In this document: positions 27,791 to 36,785 of the stretch, piece by piece | Numbering within the stretch: position 1 is the first letter of the stretch | How the letters are laid out: each line of letters begins with the position of its first letter | Assembly: GCF_945957355.1 (NCBI RefSeq) | Contig: NZ_CAMFKM010000006.1 | Location: 62,001 to 126,000 of the forward strand | DNA: 64,000 bases | Direction of reading: 5' to 3' | Source of the DNA: an uncultured Reyranella sp. | GTDB taxonomy: Bacteria; Pseudomonadota; Alphaproteobacteria; Reyranellales; Reyranellaceae | The notes under the pieces: model-generated | Database searches by the model: none | The model's input: only the letters and a program-made list of their open reading frames with translations | What the model was told of the DNA's origin: nothing | Translations under genes and position numbers: made by a program

Positions 27791-27861
27791 TGATTCGCAA
27801 GGGCTTGATGTACCGGGGCAATTGATAGCATAGGTGTTGCAGGAATGGGCTCTGCGATCGA

Positions 27862-28905
27862 ATGAAGCTCCGAATCGATTTCCGGCCGTCGATCGTCGTG
27901 GCGTTGCTGGCCGCCGCCGCCTCCCTGTTCTGGCTGGCAACGCGTATTCCGGGCGTCTTCTGGTTCGCCCAGCCCTTGGCACTCTTTTACTCCCTGCTGC
28001 TGGCCCTCGCCGCTCTCGCCCTGCTGCGGATCCGCATGATCGAGCGCTGGATGGATTGGGACGAGCCTGGCCGGCTGCTGATCCTCGCCCCCCACGAAGA
28101 TGACTGCGTCATCTCCGCTGGCGGGCTTGGCCTGCGCAACAGCCGTCTGGGTGGCATTACGCGCGTGGTCTACCTGGCGCAGGATGAGACGCCCGACCTG
28201 CCCGCGCGGCGCGAGGCGGAAGCGCGCGGCGCCTGGAACGTCGCCGGCCTCGGCAAGGACGACCTGCGCTTCTTCAATCTCATGCCACCGCTCGAAAGTC
28301 GCGATCCGGAGAAACTGCGCCGGGCTGCTGCCGTCGTGCGTGACGTCATCGACGAGTTCAAGCCGACCGTGATCGTCACACCGGCCTTCGAAGGCGGGCA
28401 TGTCCATCACGACATGGTTGCGGCGTTGATCGATCGGCTGCGCACGCCCGCCGACCGGTTCGCAGTGTTCGAGGCGCCGGAATACAGTCCGTACGTCTCG
28501 ATCCTGAACACGCCGCACCGTGTCCTGGCCCTCACCGCGCGCTGGCTGTTCGGTCTTGTCGCCTACAACGGACCGCCCGACGGCGTCGACGGACGCACCA
28601 TCCTGAAGCTCCGGATGTCGCCTCAGGAACTGGCCGACAAGCGGCGCATGCTGGCCGCCTTCGTGAGTCAGAATGCCCCCTCCCTGGTCGCGACGCGCGG
28701 CTATCCTGACCGGCTGATCGCAAGCGCGAGCCGCCTCCGCCGGCGCCGCCCCTTCGACTTCGACCGGTCCTATCTGCGCCTCGTGCTGGCCCTGCGCCGT
28801 CGCCTGCCGGTCCGCCTCGTTGACCGGATCCTCCCGGTTCAGCTCGGCACGATCGGTCGTCGGGGGACGATCACCGACTGGGATGCCGAATGGGGAAAGG
28901 CATGA
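27862..28905 (+). CDS. Membrane-anchored PIG-L (LmbE) family deacetylase
   Basis: A 347-residue protein with two N-terminal hydrophobic helices (about 10-30 and 38-56) and a zinc-dependent N-deacetylase domain of the LmbE/PIG-L type. The metal motif is APHEDD (about residues 76-81), where most members have HPDDE. The third ligand region is GHVHHDM. The family removes acetyl groups from N-acetylglucosamine-linked substrates. This is the first of three tightly packed + strand genes (deacetylase, methyltransferase, acyltransferase) that diverge from the surrounding glycosyltransferases. Inference: it deacetylates a sugar of the polysaccharide or its lipid carrier at the membrane. Confidence 0.85.
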   Translation: MKLRIDFRPSIVVALLAAAASLFWLATRIPGVFWFAQPLALFYSLLLALAALALLRIRMIERWMDWDEPGRLLILAPHEDDCVISAGGLGLRNSRLGGITRVVYLAQDETPDLPARREAEARGAWNVAGLGKDDLRFFNLMPPLESRDPEKLRRAAAVVRDVIDEFKPTVIVTPAFEGGHVHHDMVAALIDRLRTPADRFAVFEAPEYSPYVSILNTPHRVLALTARWLFGLVAYNGPPDGVDGRTILKLRMSPQELADKRRMLAAFVSQNAPSLVATRGYPDRLIASASRLRRRRPFDFDRSYLRLVLALRRRLPVRLVDRILPVQLGTIGRRGTITDWDAEWGKA

Positions 28906-29702
28906 CCGGCCCGGCCACGGACCTCAGCCGCGCCGCCTACGAGTCGCCCGACATCGTCGCGCTCTATGGCCGGCCCGACGGACTGCAGAAGCCGGAGGAG
29001 ACCCTGCTGGCGCAGCTCCGTCCCTCTCTCGGCAGGTTGGACATGCTCGACATCGGCGTCGGCGGAGGACGAACCACCCGCCACTTCGCGCCGCTCGCCA
29101 GGACTTATCTCGGTGTCGACTATTCGGCCGCTATGATCGCGCACTGCCGGCTGGCGTTCCCGTCTTTCCGGTTCGCCGTCGCCGACGCCCGCCATCTCGG
29201 CTTCGCGGCGGATGAGAGCTACGACTTCGTCCTCTTCAGCTACAACGGCATCGACCATCTCGACCGAGGCGAACGCATGAAGGCGCTGGGCGAGATGCGC
29301 CGCGTCCTGAGGCCCGGCGGCCTGATGGTCTTCTCCAGCCACAATTCGAACTATCTCCCCTCGATCGTCGATCGTTTCCGCTTCCGCATTCACACCAGTC
29401 TGCGCGAGACGTTGCGATCGTTGAAATGGTCCAGCGTATTCTGGGCGAAGAACGGCCTGCTGCAGTACCGCATGCCGCTCGCCTCGGGTCGCGTCCACGA
29501 CGGCACACATTCCTTCCGGTCATCGGCCCTCTACTATGTCCGGCCCGACATCGGCGTGGCCGAGCTCCGCCAGCTGGACATGGTAGACATCGCCTGTGCC
29601 GGCAACGAGAGCTACGATTTCCTGGCGGGCGACGATCCGCGCCTGCGCCACGATCCCAATCCCTGGATCTACTACATGTCGCGCAAGCCGGGACGCGTCT
29701 GA
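28902..29702 (+). CDS. Class I SAM-dependent methyltransferase
   Basis: A 266-residue cytoplasmic methyltransferase. SAM motif I is LDIGVGGGRTTRHF, the acidic residue follows in YLGVDYSAAMI, then FAVADARHLGF and a motif III RRVLRPGGLMVFSSHNSNYL. The ATG at 28902 overlaps the deacetylase stop (ATGA) and has GGGGAAAGG just upstream; an ATG at 28890 would add four residues. The acceptor is unknown. The order deacetylase then methyltransferase then acyltransferase recalls the NodB-NodS-NodA logic of modified amino sugars, although sequence resemblance to NodS was not tested. Confidence 0.85.
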   Translation: MTGPATDLSRAAYESPDIVALYGRPDGLQKPEETLLAQLRPSLGRLDMLDIGVGGGRTTRHFAPLARTYLGVDYSAAMIAHCRLAFPSFRFAVADARHLGFAADESYDFVLFSYNGIDHLDRGERMKALGEMRRVLRPGGLMVFSSHNSNYLPSIVDRFRFRIHTSLRETLRSLKWSSVFWAKNGLLQYRMPLASGRVHDGTHSFRSSALYYVRPDIGVAELRQLDMVDIACAGNESYDFLAGDDPRLRHDPNPWIYYMSRKPGRV

Positions 29703-29703
29703 C

Positions 29704-30831
29704 ATGTCCCTGTCGGTCGAACTCGTCACGTCGGTCGAAGCTTTCGAGCGCCTGCGCACGGAGTGGAACGAACTGGTCGACGCGATGGAGTTCCCGGAGA
29801 TCTTCTATCGCTGGGAATGGAGCTTCCTCTTCTTCCGGCACTGCCGGGCCGGCGACGGGCTGTTCATCGTCGTGGCGCGCAATGCCATCAACGGCCGAAT
29901 CGCGGCCCTCGCGCCGCTATGCCTTCGCCACACGCGATCGTTCGGCATCGGCGTCACGGTGGCCGAGACGATTGTCGCGGGGCTGGCCGACTATCAGAAT
30001 TTCCTGGTCCGGGCGGGCGTCCACAGGGGTCGCGCCGTCAACGCGATCCTGGATTTCCTCAGGGCCCACGCCGATCGTTGGCACGTACTCGACCTCCAGC
30101 AGTTCTGCAGCCGCGATCCGACGACATTCCAGATCGTGAATGCAGCGCAGGCGCATCATGACTGGACGGTACGCACGCACGTACTGACGCCGGTGGCGGT
30201 GCGGGACCTCAGGCCTGGGCGCGCGACCGAGGACACCGGCCGGCTGCGCCGCATCCGCCGCCGGCTCGAGGCGCTGCCGGCGCGCGGCTTCGAGGTACGG
30301 GTCGCCTGCAGCGACTTCGAGACGCTCTGGCCTGCCTTTCGCGCTCTGCACATCCGGACCTGGCCCGGCAGTCCGCTGGGGCGGGAGAAGGACGCGAAAT
30401 TCTTCGAGGCGCTGGTCGCCAGCGACGGCATGCGAGATCACCTCGATCTCTCCGTCGTGATGTCGGAGGGAAAGATCGCGGCGGCGCACTTCGGATTCAT
30501 CGACCACCGGAAGGCCTACTACTACATGCCGGCGCGCGATCGGGCGTTCCAGCACGAGCGCGTCGGCGCGGCGCTGCTGCTGGCACTCGTCGATCACTAC
30601 GCGAAAACGCGAACGATGTTCGATTTCATGCGCACCCTGGGTGCCTACAAGACCTGGTACACCGACACGATCGACGTGAACTACCGGATCGTCATCCACG
30701 CCAATGCCAGCTTCAGGGCCTTTGCCTACGGCCTGTACGACGTTACGCGCCGCTTCTTCGTGGAACTCGGACTGCCGCGCGCGTTGCTTCGTCTCCTGAA
30801 GGGAGAACGGGCCGCGCCTCCGGCCGGCTAG
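29704..30831 (+). CDS. CelD/BcsL-type GNAT acyltransferase
   Basis: A 375-residue protein of the Acetyltransf_6 (CelD/BcsL-like) class. These are double-GNAT-fold enzymes encoded in exopolysaccharide loci and thought to acylate sugars. Supporting features are SLSVELVTSVEAFERLRTEW at the N-terminus, FPEIFYRWEWSFLFFRHC, the C-terminal GNAT core (KIAAAHFGFIDHRKAYYYMP, then GVGAAL-like RVGAALLLALVDHY) and MFDFMRTLGAYKTWYTDTI. It starts 1 nt after the methyltransferase stop, so the three + strand genes are one unit. The acyl donor cannot be deduced. Confidence 0.82.
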   Translation: MSLSVELVTSVEAFERLRTEWNELVDAMEFPEIFYRWEWSFLFFRHCRAGDGLFIVVARNAINGRIAALAPLCLRHTRSFGIGVTVAETIVAGLADYQNFLVRAGVHRGRAVNAILDFLRAHADRWHVLDLQQFCSRDPTTFQIVNAAQAHHDWTVRTHVLTPVAVRDLRPGRATEDTGRLRRIRRRLEALPARGFEVRVACSDFETLWPAFRALHIRTWPGSPLGREKDAKFFEALVASDGMRDHLDLSVVMSEGKIAAAHFGFIDHRKAYYYMPARDRAFQHERVGAALLLALVDHYAKTRTMFDFMRTLGAYKTWYTDTIDVNYRIVIHANASFRAFAYGLYDVTRRFFVELGLPRALLRLLKGERAAPPAG

Positions 30832-30920
30832 CAGGCTATTGAAAAAGGCATTGCGGAAGCACCAGCGAGCAACATTGTTGCGCCAACAGCCGCCACGGGT
30901 CGGGATTCAAGGGGGTGCGA

Positions 30921-30962
30921 CATTCATTTCATTTGTTTCGTTTACTTCGTTTATTTCGTTTG
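30921..30962. repeat. Imperfect 9-bp tandem repeats in an AT-rich gap
   Basis: Between the acyltransferase and the convergent glycosyltransferase gene there are about 4.5 copies of a 9-nt unit close to TTTCGTTTA (for example TTTCGTTTA, CTTCGTTTA, TTTCGTTTG). It stands out in GC-rich DNA. An open - strand frame across it would read NEINEVNETNEMN but has no other support. The 190-bp gap contains no other recognisable element. Confidence 0.6.
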
Positions 30963-31021
30963 CGCCGCCTTGACGAATGTCGCCAGGTCGGAATGGCCCC
31001 CAAGATGGGCCTTGATTCAAA

Positions 31022-32020
31022 TCATGTCGTTCCGGGTCCGTATTTGTCGACCAGCGCCAGATAGGCCATTGCCTGGCCTTCGAGCGTGAAGTTCTCGGCA
31101 ATCATCTCGCGCGGCGCATAGAGGCCCGCCTCGACGCCAAACCAGAACTTGTCGAAGGATGGCAGGAGGTCGCTGCCGCCCTTGAACTTCATGCCACACC
31201 GTTCATCCCAGTACGGCACCGACGTCACCGGCCCGAATCGCACGAGATGCGGCGCATACTTCGGGTCCTTCCACAGTCCGCCATGGTCCCACACCAGGAG
31301 CGGAACGTCGGATGCCATCATCTGCTGGGCGGCCAGGCCCTGGGTCTCGTGATGGCTGAGGTAGATCATGGCCCGCGTACGCCGGCTGAGATCGTGCAAC
31401 CGTTCCTCGCGGTAGAATCCGTAGCGAATTGTTTCCACGGAGAGGCGGCGGCGCCGGAGCTCGTCGAGCAACGGCTCGACGATGGTGCGCATGTAACGGC
31501 TGCGGTGCCGAACGAGCTTGTCGTAGATCAGGACGTCGACGTTCTTGTTCGCACGCTTCGACGGAGACCAACGATCGGTGTCGATACCGGAGGGCCAGAC
31601 ACTGATGCTGCCCGGCCAGACGATCGAGAACATCCGCTCCACCCAGGGGCTCGGTACCAGGACGCGGCATATCCTGCGGCGGCGCAGCAGGCCGGGATCG
31701 TCGCTGGGATGATTGTAGATCGACGTGCCGAACAGGATGGGGGTCTCCAGCGGAAGCTTCGCCAGCACGTGCGGCTGGCCGACCACGCAAGCCAGTTCGT
31801 GCGGATTCTCGCGGATATGCCCATAGTCGTTGACCCGGTACGGCACGTTCAGACGGTCGAGGCCCGCGCACAGGTTGAGGTAGACGCGCATCGTCCCGCC
31901 GGGTTGCTTCGGACCACGCAGCGCCCAGCGCACCATGCGTCGCGGATAGCGGTCGAATGGTACCCACCGATCGGAATCAGGCTCTTCATAGAAGAGATTG
32001 AGGGGCGCGCGTGAAGGCAC
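31022..32020 (-). CDS. Glycosyltransferase, GT4-like
   Basis: A 332-residue protein with a GT-B-like plan. The N-terminal half has KQPGGTMRVYLNLCAGLDRL. A linker has VLVPSPWVERMF and ISVWPSGIDTDRW, the typical GT4 motif where the acceptor half ends. The second half has FYREERLHDLSRRTRAMIYL and SHHETQGLAAQQMMASDVPL, an E-x7-E-like loop with EGFG replaced by ETQG. The GTG start overlaps the upstream TAG (TAGTG), so it is coupled to the gene before it. It is the last gene of the long - strand glycosyltransferase series. Donor and acceptor are unknown. Confidence 0.75.
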   Translation of the reverse strand: MPSRAPLNLFYEEPDSDRWVPFDRYPRRMVRWALRGPKQPGGTMRVYLNLCAGLDRLNVPYRVNDYGHIRENPHELACVVGQPHVLAKLPLETPILFGTSIYNHPSDDPGLLRRRRICRVLVPSPWVERMFSIVWPGSISVWPSGIDTDRWSPSKRANKNVDVLIYDKLVRHRSRYMRTIVEPLLDELRRRRLSVETIRYGFYREERLHDLSRRTRAMIYLSHHETQGLAAQQMMASDVPLLVWDHGGLWKDPKYAPHLVRFGPVTSVPYWDERCGMKFKGGSDLLPSFDKFWFGVEAGLYAPREMIAENFTLEGQAMAYLALVDKYGPGTT

Positions 32021-33414
32021 TAGGGCTGCGACCCGGCAGATTGCGGCCGACCGGCCATGATCTCGCGATAGAGCTTCGCCATGTCCGACGCGACATCATC
32101 GATAGACCGCGTCCGGCGCATGTTGCTCGAGAGCCGCGCGACCTCGGCACGATCCGTGGCGGCGACCCGGATCGCTTCGGCCCACGGTCCGGGATCGTCG
32201 AACGGCAACAGCCAACCGTCGACACCATGATGGACGCGCTCGGAAATACCGCCGAGATCGGCCCCCATCACCGGAATGCCGAGCGCCCGCGCCTCCTGCA
32301 CGACGATCGGCCCGGTCTCCATATAGCGCGACGGCACCGCAAGCACGTCGATGTCCGCCAGGAACTCCGGCACCTTTTCGTGCTCGACCAGTCCCATCAG
32401 CTGGATGCGCGAATCCTTCCGGGCCGCCTCCTCCATGCGACGAGTAAAGCGGGCATCCTGGCCAACGCCGGCAATCCGCAGAAGGACCGGCAGGTCGGTG
32501 GGAAGCTCGGCCAGCGCGCGCACGAGCATATCGGCGCCCTTGTAGCGCTCGAGCCGGCCGAGAAAGCCGATCACGATCTGCCGGCGATCGACACCCTGCA
32601 GCGGCCGCTGCTTGCGCTCGGAGAACTCCGCACTGGCCGACTGCCCCGACACCACCACCTTCTCGGGCGCAATCGCATTCTCGGCCAGCGCGGCGCGCAC
32701 CCATTCGCTGGGCGCCACGATGCGTTCGCTGAGCGTAGCCATCGAGCGCAGCTGCCGCGCTTTCGTGGCTGCGGCCGCCCGCGCCGAGAGCAGGGTCGCC
32801 GCGCGTTGGGACAGGCGCGAGATAACGCTGTCGGTGACATCCCATCGGGGCAACTGCGACACGAGATAGGCTGCCGGCGCCGGCAGGCCACGGTCGAGCG
32901 CCCAGCACTGCGCGCAACGGCGATCGTCGATGCGGCCATCGCACGGGCGCTTGTCGTTCAGCAGCATCGTGCCGCGCATGCAGATCGCCGACGGCACGTG
33001 CATCGTGACGACGCAGGGAATGTCCATCCGCGCCACTTGCCGGAGATGACGCAGGCCGGCGCCGCTCGTCCAGGAATGCAGGTGGAACAGGTCCGGCTTC
33101 GTGGCCTCCACGATCTCCTGGAACATGGTGCGCCGCTTGCGCACGTCCCTGTCGCTGACTCGCTGGATCTCGGGCGCGTCGATCGGATACCGGACGACCT
33201 CCACGCCGGTCCACGTATACCGGTCATAGGTACCGTCGGTCGCGGCGACGATGGTACCGTCGATCGAATGCTGCGACAGCGCCGACACCAGGTCGCGCAC
33301 GTAGACCTCCGTGCCGCCGGTCGAATCCGGGAAATAGAAGCCGACGCAGTGCACGACGCGAAGCCGCCTGCCCTCGCCGCTCGCTACCGGTCTGCCCACA
33401 GCCGCGGGGGTCAT
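32020..33414 (-). CDS. GT4 glycosyltransferase with cysteine-rich insert
   Basis: A 464-residue GT-B enzyme. The acceptor half starts VVHCVGFYFPDSTGGTEVYV, then VVTMHVPSAICMRGTMLL. A short cysteine-containing insert follows (CDGRIDDRRCAQCW), typical of a GT4 subgroup and possibly structural. The donor half has IGFLGRLERYKGADMLVRAL and METGPIVVQEARALGIPVMG. The open frame continues upstream to 33786, but the ATG at 33414 overlaps the preceding gene's TGA (33411-33414) and marks the start of homology. Likely transfers one sugar of the repeat unit. Confidence 0.88.
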   Translation of the reverse strand: MTPAAVGRPVASGEGRRLRVVHCVGFYFPDSTGGTEVYVRDLVSALSQHSIDGTIVAATDGTYDRYTWTGVEVVRYPIDAPEIQRVSDRDVRKRRTMFQEIVEATKPDLFHLHSWTSGAGLRHLRQVARMDIPCVVTMHVPSAICMRGTMLLNDKRPCDGRIDDRRCAQCWALDRGLPAPAAYLVSQLPRWDVTDSVISRLSQRAATLLSARAAAATKARQLRSMATLSERIVAPSEWVRAALAENAIAPEKVVVSGQSASAEFSERKQRPLQGVDRRQIVIGFLGRLERYKGADMLVRALAELPTDLPVLLRIAGVGQDARFTRRMEEAARKDSRIQLMGLVEHEKVPEFLADIDVLAVPSRYMETGPIVVQEARALGIPVMGADLGGISERVHHGVDGWLLPFDDPGPWAEAIRVAATDRAEVARLSSNMRRTRSIDDVASDMAKLYREIMAGRPQSAGSQP

Positions 33415-34334
33415 TGCTGCAACTTCCTGAGCCGCAGCAGCCGCTCCGTGTTCGCAAAGCCCAGCATCCTGTAGGCAAGGGCCAGGGCCGGGCGCACCGG
33501 CGGCACGAAACCGGGATCGAGCCGGTAGATCCAGTCGACGACTTCCGCCGCTTCCTGCGGATAGGCTCGCGCGAACGCCCGCACATTGGGCCACAGCATC
33601 CGAATGGCGGCGCGCTTGCGGCGGAGCGTGAGTTCGCCACGCGCCTCGAGCAGGCCAAGCGTCTTGCGGTAGATCGAGATGTGGGTCCAGTAGCCGAGGT
33701 CGCGCCTGAATCCCGAAGTGCGCTGCAAGCGCTCGCCGGCATGGCGGCGGTGCACGAAGGCCGGCTCGCGATAGACGGCCAGGCACGGCCGGCGCAGTGC
33801 CACCTCGAGGATGAACAGGCGGTCGTCGCGCAGGGCAAAGTCCTGGCGGTGGGGGATGCCGCGGATCAGATCGCGGCGGAACAGGAAGGCCGAATAGTGC
33901 GACGACCAGCCTTCGCCGAGCTGCTGGGCGATGAAGTCGTCGCAGTCAGCCCAAGCGTTGACTCGCCGCTCTCCGGTTTCCTGGTCGTAGTCCTCGTAGC
34001 CCGCGACGACCAGGTCGGCGCCGGTCTCCCGGGCGAGCGCGAGCTGGCGCTCGTTGGCGTCGTTGCAAAGCCAGTCGTCGGAATCGAGGAAGCGGACATA
34101 GTCGCCGCCCGCCGCCTGGAGCGCCGTCTCGACCGCCCAGTCCTTGCCCCAGTTCTCGGTGCGGATGGCAACGACATCCCGCTGCGTCTGCAGCCAGTCC
34201 CAGGTTCCGTCGGTACTGCCGTCGTCGACGACGACGATCTCCACGTTTCCGCTGGCGGACCGACACGAGTCGACGGCCTGCGGCAAGGCCCACAGGCGGT
34301 TGAAGGTCGGAATGACGACGGAAATGCCGCTCAC
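33411..34334 (-). CDS. GT2 family glycosyltransferase
   Basis: A 307-residue GT-A inverting glycosyltransferase: ISVVIPTFNRLWALPQAVDS, then IVVVDDGSTDGTWDWLQ, then the DxD motif in YVRFLDSDDWLCNDANERQL. The C-terminal third is a helical region with LRDDRLFILEVAL. There is no transmembrane helix. It overlaps the downstream gene by 4 nt and is preceded by a 4-nt gap, so it lies within the co-transcribed glycosyltransferase series. Confidence 0.88.
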   Translation of the reverse strand: MSGISVVIPTFNRLWALPQAVDSCRSASGNVEIVVVDDGSTDGTWDWLQTQRDVVAIRTENWGKDWAVETALQAAGGDYVRFLDSDDWLCNDANERQLALARETGADLVVAGYEDYDQETGERRVNAWADCDDFIAQQLGEGWSSHYSAFLFRRDLIRGIPHRQDFALRDDRLFILEVALRRPCLAVYREPAFVHRRHAGERLQRTSGFRRDLGYWTHISIYRKTLGLLEARGELTLRRKRAAIRMLWPNVRAFARAYPQEAAEVVDWIYRLDPGFVPPVRPALALAYRMLGFANTERLLRLRKLQQ

Positions 34335-34338
34335 GCTC

Positions 34339-35499
34339 TCACCTTAGCCGGTTCCCGGGGGCAAGGGCATCGACGGCTTCGAGCAGGCCGTCGGCGGCCC
34401 GCGCCGGCGAATAGGTTTGCATTCGCTCGGCAAGCGCTCGCCGCGTCATGCCGATGTCAAGCGCGAGAACCGACGAGATTGCCGTCGCCAACGCCGGCAC
34501 GTCGTCGAGTGGCGCCACGGCGCCGGTGACCCCAGGCTCGATCAGGTCGGGCCCGCAGCCGACGGCATCGGACACCACCGCCGGCACGCCGCAGGCCATG
34601 GCCTCGTTGACCACGAGGCCCCATGTCTCGACCGCGGTCGACGGCAGCACCACGACGTCGCCCGAAGCATAGACCGATGGCAGCCGGCTCTGGTTGACGA
34701 AACCCAGGAACCGCGCTTCGACGCCGCCGGCGCGGACGGCTTCTTCCATCCGGCCCTGGAGTTCTCCGGCACCGGCAACGACGAGCTCGGCCGGTTGGCC
34801 CGCCGCGTTGAGCCGCGCGACTGCGTGCACGACATCGAGCGGCCGCTTGCTGTCCACCAGCCGGCCAACGAACAGCACACGCCGCCGCCCGTCCGCGGCG
34901 CGCGGTATCCGGGCCCCGTCGCTCATGCGCCTGAAGGAATCGTTGTCGACGCAATGGGGCGAAAAGAACATCCGGCCGGGCGGCACTCCATAGTGTTCCA
35001 GGTATTCACGGTTTCGCCGACCGACATACAGGCAGGCGTCGAACTGCTTCAGCATGTGCGGGAAGACCACGCCCTTGACGCGGCCCACCGCCCCGCCGCG
35101 CTGCCCCGCGAGCTGCGAATCGCCCCGCACCATGACGGGCACACGCGCCCGCCTGCACGCCCGCACCGCCTGCCAATAGGATCGCAGTGCCCACCCCGGC
35201 ACCACGAAAGCATCGAAGTGGCCCCGCGCAATCAGCTCGGCGATCCCGGGTGTGTTGCAGCCCGCGAAGGACTGGGTCGATGGCACGCGGGCCACGTTCT
35301 CCAGGAAGCGGTGCTCATACCCCGACAGGAGATCCACATCCCAGTCGAAGCCGACGCCATAGCCCGCCTGTCGCTGCCCCGCCGCGTCCTGCCGATGGGC
35401 GAAGTACACGGTGAGGTCGCAGCGCCGTGCAAGCTCGCGGAACAGCGGCGTGTAGTACTGGATCGGATGGCTGGCCAGGTAGCCGACGCGCCGCCTCAT
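34339..35499 (-). CDS. GT4 glycosyltransferase
   Basis: A 386-residue GT-B enzyme starting VGYLASHPIQYYTPLFRELA, a hallmark opening of one GT4 subgroup. It has a donor half VLFVGRLVDSKRPLDVVHAV and the E-x7-E region ETWGLVVNEAMACGVPAVVS. The start ATG overlaps the stop of the upstream gene (35496-35499). It likely adds one residue of the polysaccharide repeat in the cytoplasm. Confidence 0.88.
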   Translation of the reverse strand: MRRRVGYLASHPIQYYTPLFRELARRCDLTVYFAHRQDAAGQRQAGYGVGFDWDVDLLSGYEHRFLENVARVPSTQSFAGCNTPGIAELIARGHFDAFVVPGWALRSYWQAVRACRRARVPVMVRGDSQLAGQRGGAVGRVKGVVFPHMLKQFDACLYVGRRNREYLEHYGVPPGRMFFSPHCVDNDSFRRMSDGARIPRAADGRRRVLFVGRLVDSKRPLDVVHAVARLNAAGQPAELVVAGAGELQGRMEEAVRAGGVEARFLGFVNQSRLPSVYASGDVVVLPSTAVETWGLVVNEAMACGVPAVVSDAVGCGPDLIEPGVTGAVAPLDDVPALATAISSVLALDIGMTRRALAERMQTYSPARAADGLLEAVDALAPGNRLR

Positions 35500-36785
35500 G
35501 GGCCGCCCCGGGCGCAGGCGCGATCCAGCGCCTCGGCGAACAGGCGCGTCGACTCGCGTGCCGAATACCCGTCGAAGACGCTGCGGTCCACGGAAGCAGC
35601 GTCATAGGCAGGCCGTTCGATGAAGGCCTGGAGCGAAGTGGCCACGACATCGGGCGACGGCATTGCATCCTCGGTCAGGGTCAAAACCTCCCCGACATGG
35701 GCCGACCGGATCATCGCGACCGCCGTGCTGTCGCGGTGGAGCAAGGCGAAGACCGGGCGTTCCGACAGCATCGCCTGGAAGACCTTCGATGGCGTGTAGT
35801 GTGGCTCGGTCGATCCCAGTACCAGCACGGCACCGCTGTGCATGAGATGGTTCAGCGTATCGACATAGCCGATGCGATGGGGATGCTCGTCCACCATTTC
35901 CTCGACCCCAGCCGCGCGCGCACGCGGCAGCACGCGATGGCCTTGCGGATCGTCCGGTGAACTGCCGGTACCGACGAAATGGACGGCAAGCCTCCCGGCG
36001 ACCTGCGGCGCCCGTTCCCGCAGGATGCGTAACCCGGCGAGGAACGCGTCGAGCACGACGAAGCCGGCCGGCAGCAGAGCGCCGGCGTAGATCATGTGGA
36101 AGCGCCCGTCCGCGGGGTCGAACAGGAAAGGCGCCCGTCCGAGATTGCGCACCAGCGCATAGTCCTCCGGCGCGGTCCCCATCGGCATGTAGGCGAGCTC
36201 CGACTGCGTGGCGACCTTGGGATTGCGCTCCAGCATGCCGGCCACGTAACCCGGCGCCATGCCGGTGATCAGTGCCGCATCGCGTACCGACCAGGGTTCG
36301 AGGATCTCGGCCAGTTTGTTCGAAGCCCAGGCACGGCTGAAGGGCTTCTCGCTGCCCGTCCAGCGGTTGACCCACGGATCCTGATAATCGATCCCGAACG
36401 GCAGTCCATGCCGCAGGTGAACGAGCCGACCGACCGGTGCGAGGAAGTTGGACGGGATCGTCACCATGACGAAGTCGATCTCGCGGACCTTCGCCATCTT
36501 CGCGAGCGCGCGATAACAGCCCCAGAAGGAGCGAATGCCGATGTCGCCCACCAGCCGCACCGGGCGCGTCGACATTGTCCTGGCATGGACGACCCTGAGA
36601 CCAGGGGCCACCAGTCGCTCGAGGTCCGGATCGGGCCGTTCCTCGTATTCGGCAGGGTCACCGGTGACGACGACCGGCTCCCAGCCGAACTCCGGCAGAT
36701 AGCGCGACCACAGACGCGCCCTTTGCGCGCCCACGAGATTGCTGGGCGGGAAATGTCCACTGACCAGGGCCAGTCGCCGGGTCAT
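35496..36785 (-). CDS. Glycosyltransferase, GT4-like
   Basis: A 429-residue protein with GT-B features but more divergent than its neighbours. It begins LALVSGHFPPSNLVGAQRAR, has FGIDYQDPWVNRWTG in the acceptor half, then FHMIYAGALLPAGFVVLDAF. EPHYTPSKVFQAMLSERPVF supplies the SK-F-E-like donor loop of WbuB-type enzymes. The open frame reaches 36998; the ATG at 36785 overlaps the preceding gene's stop (ATGA) and is the real start. It is translated in series with the genes on both sides. Confidence 0.8.
   Translation of the reverse strand: MTRRLALVSGHFPPSNLVGAQRARLWSRYLPEFGWEPVVVTGDPAEYEERPDPDLERLVAPGLRVVHARTMSTRPVRLVGDIGIRSFWGCYRALAKMAKVREIDFVMVTIPSNFLAPVGRLVHLRHGLPFGIDYQDPWVNRWTGSEKPFSRAWASNKLAEILEPWSVRDAALITGMAPGYVAGMLERNPKVATQSELAYMPMGTAPEDYALVRNLGRAPFLFDPADGRFHMIYAGALLPAGFVVLDAFLAGLRILRERAPQVAGRLAVHFVGTGSSPDDPQGHRVLPRARAAGVEEMVDEHPHRIGYVDTLNHLMHSGAVLVLGSTEPHYTPSKVFQAMLSERPVFALLHRDSTAVAMIRSAHVGEVLTLTEDAMPSPDVVATSLQAFIERPAYDAASVDRSVFDGYSARESTRLFAEALDRACARGGP

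Noticed and set aside
32011..33474. A 487-codon open frame on the + strand
   Set aside because: It lies opposite a complete GT4 gene with all family motifs; its composition shows no fold.
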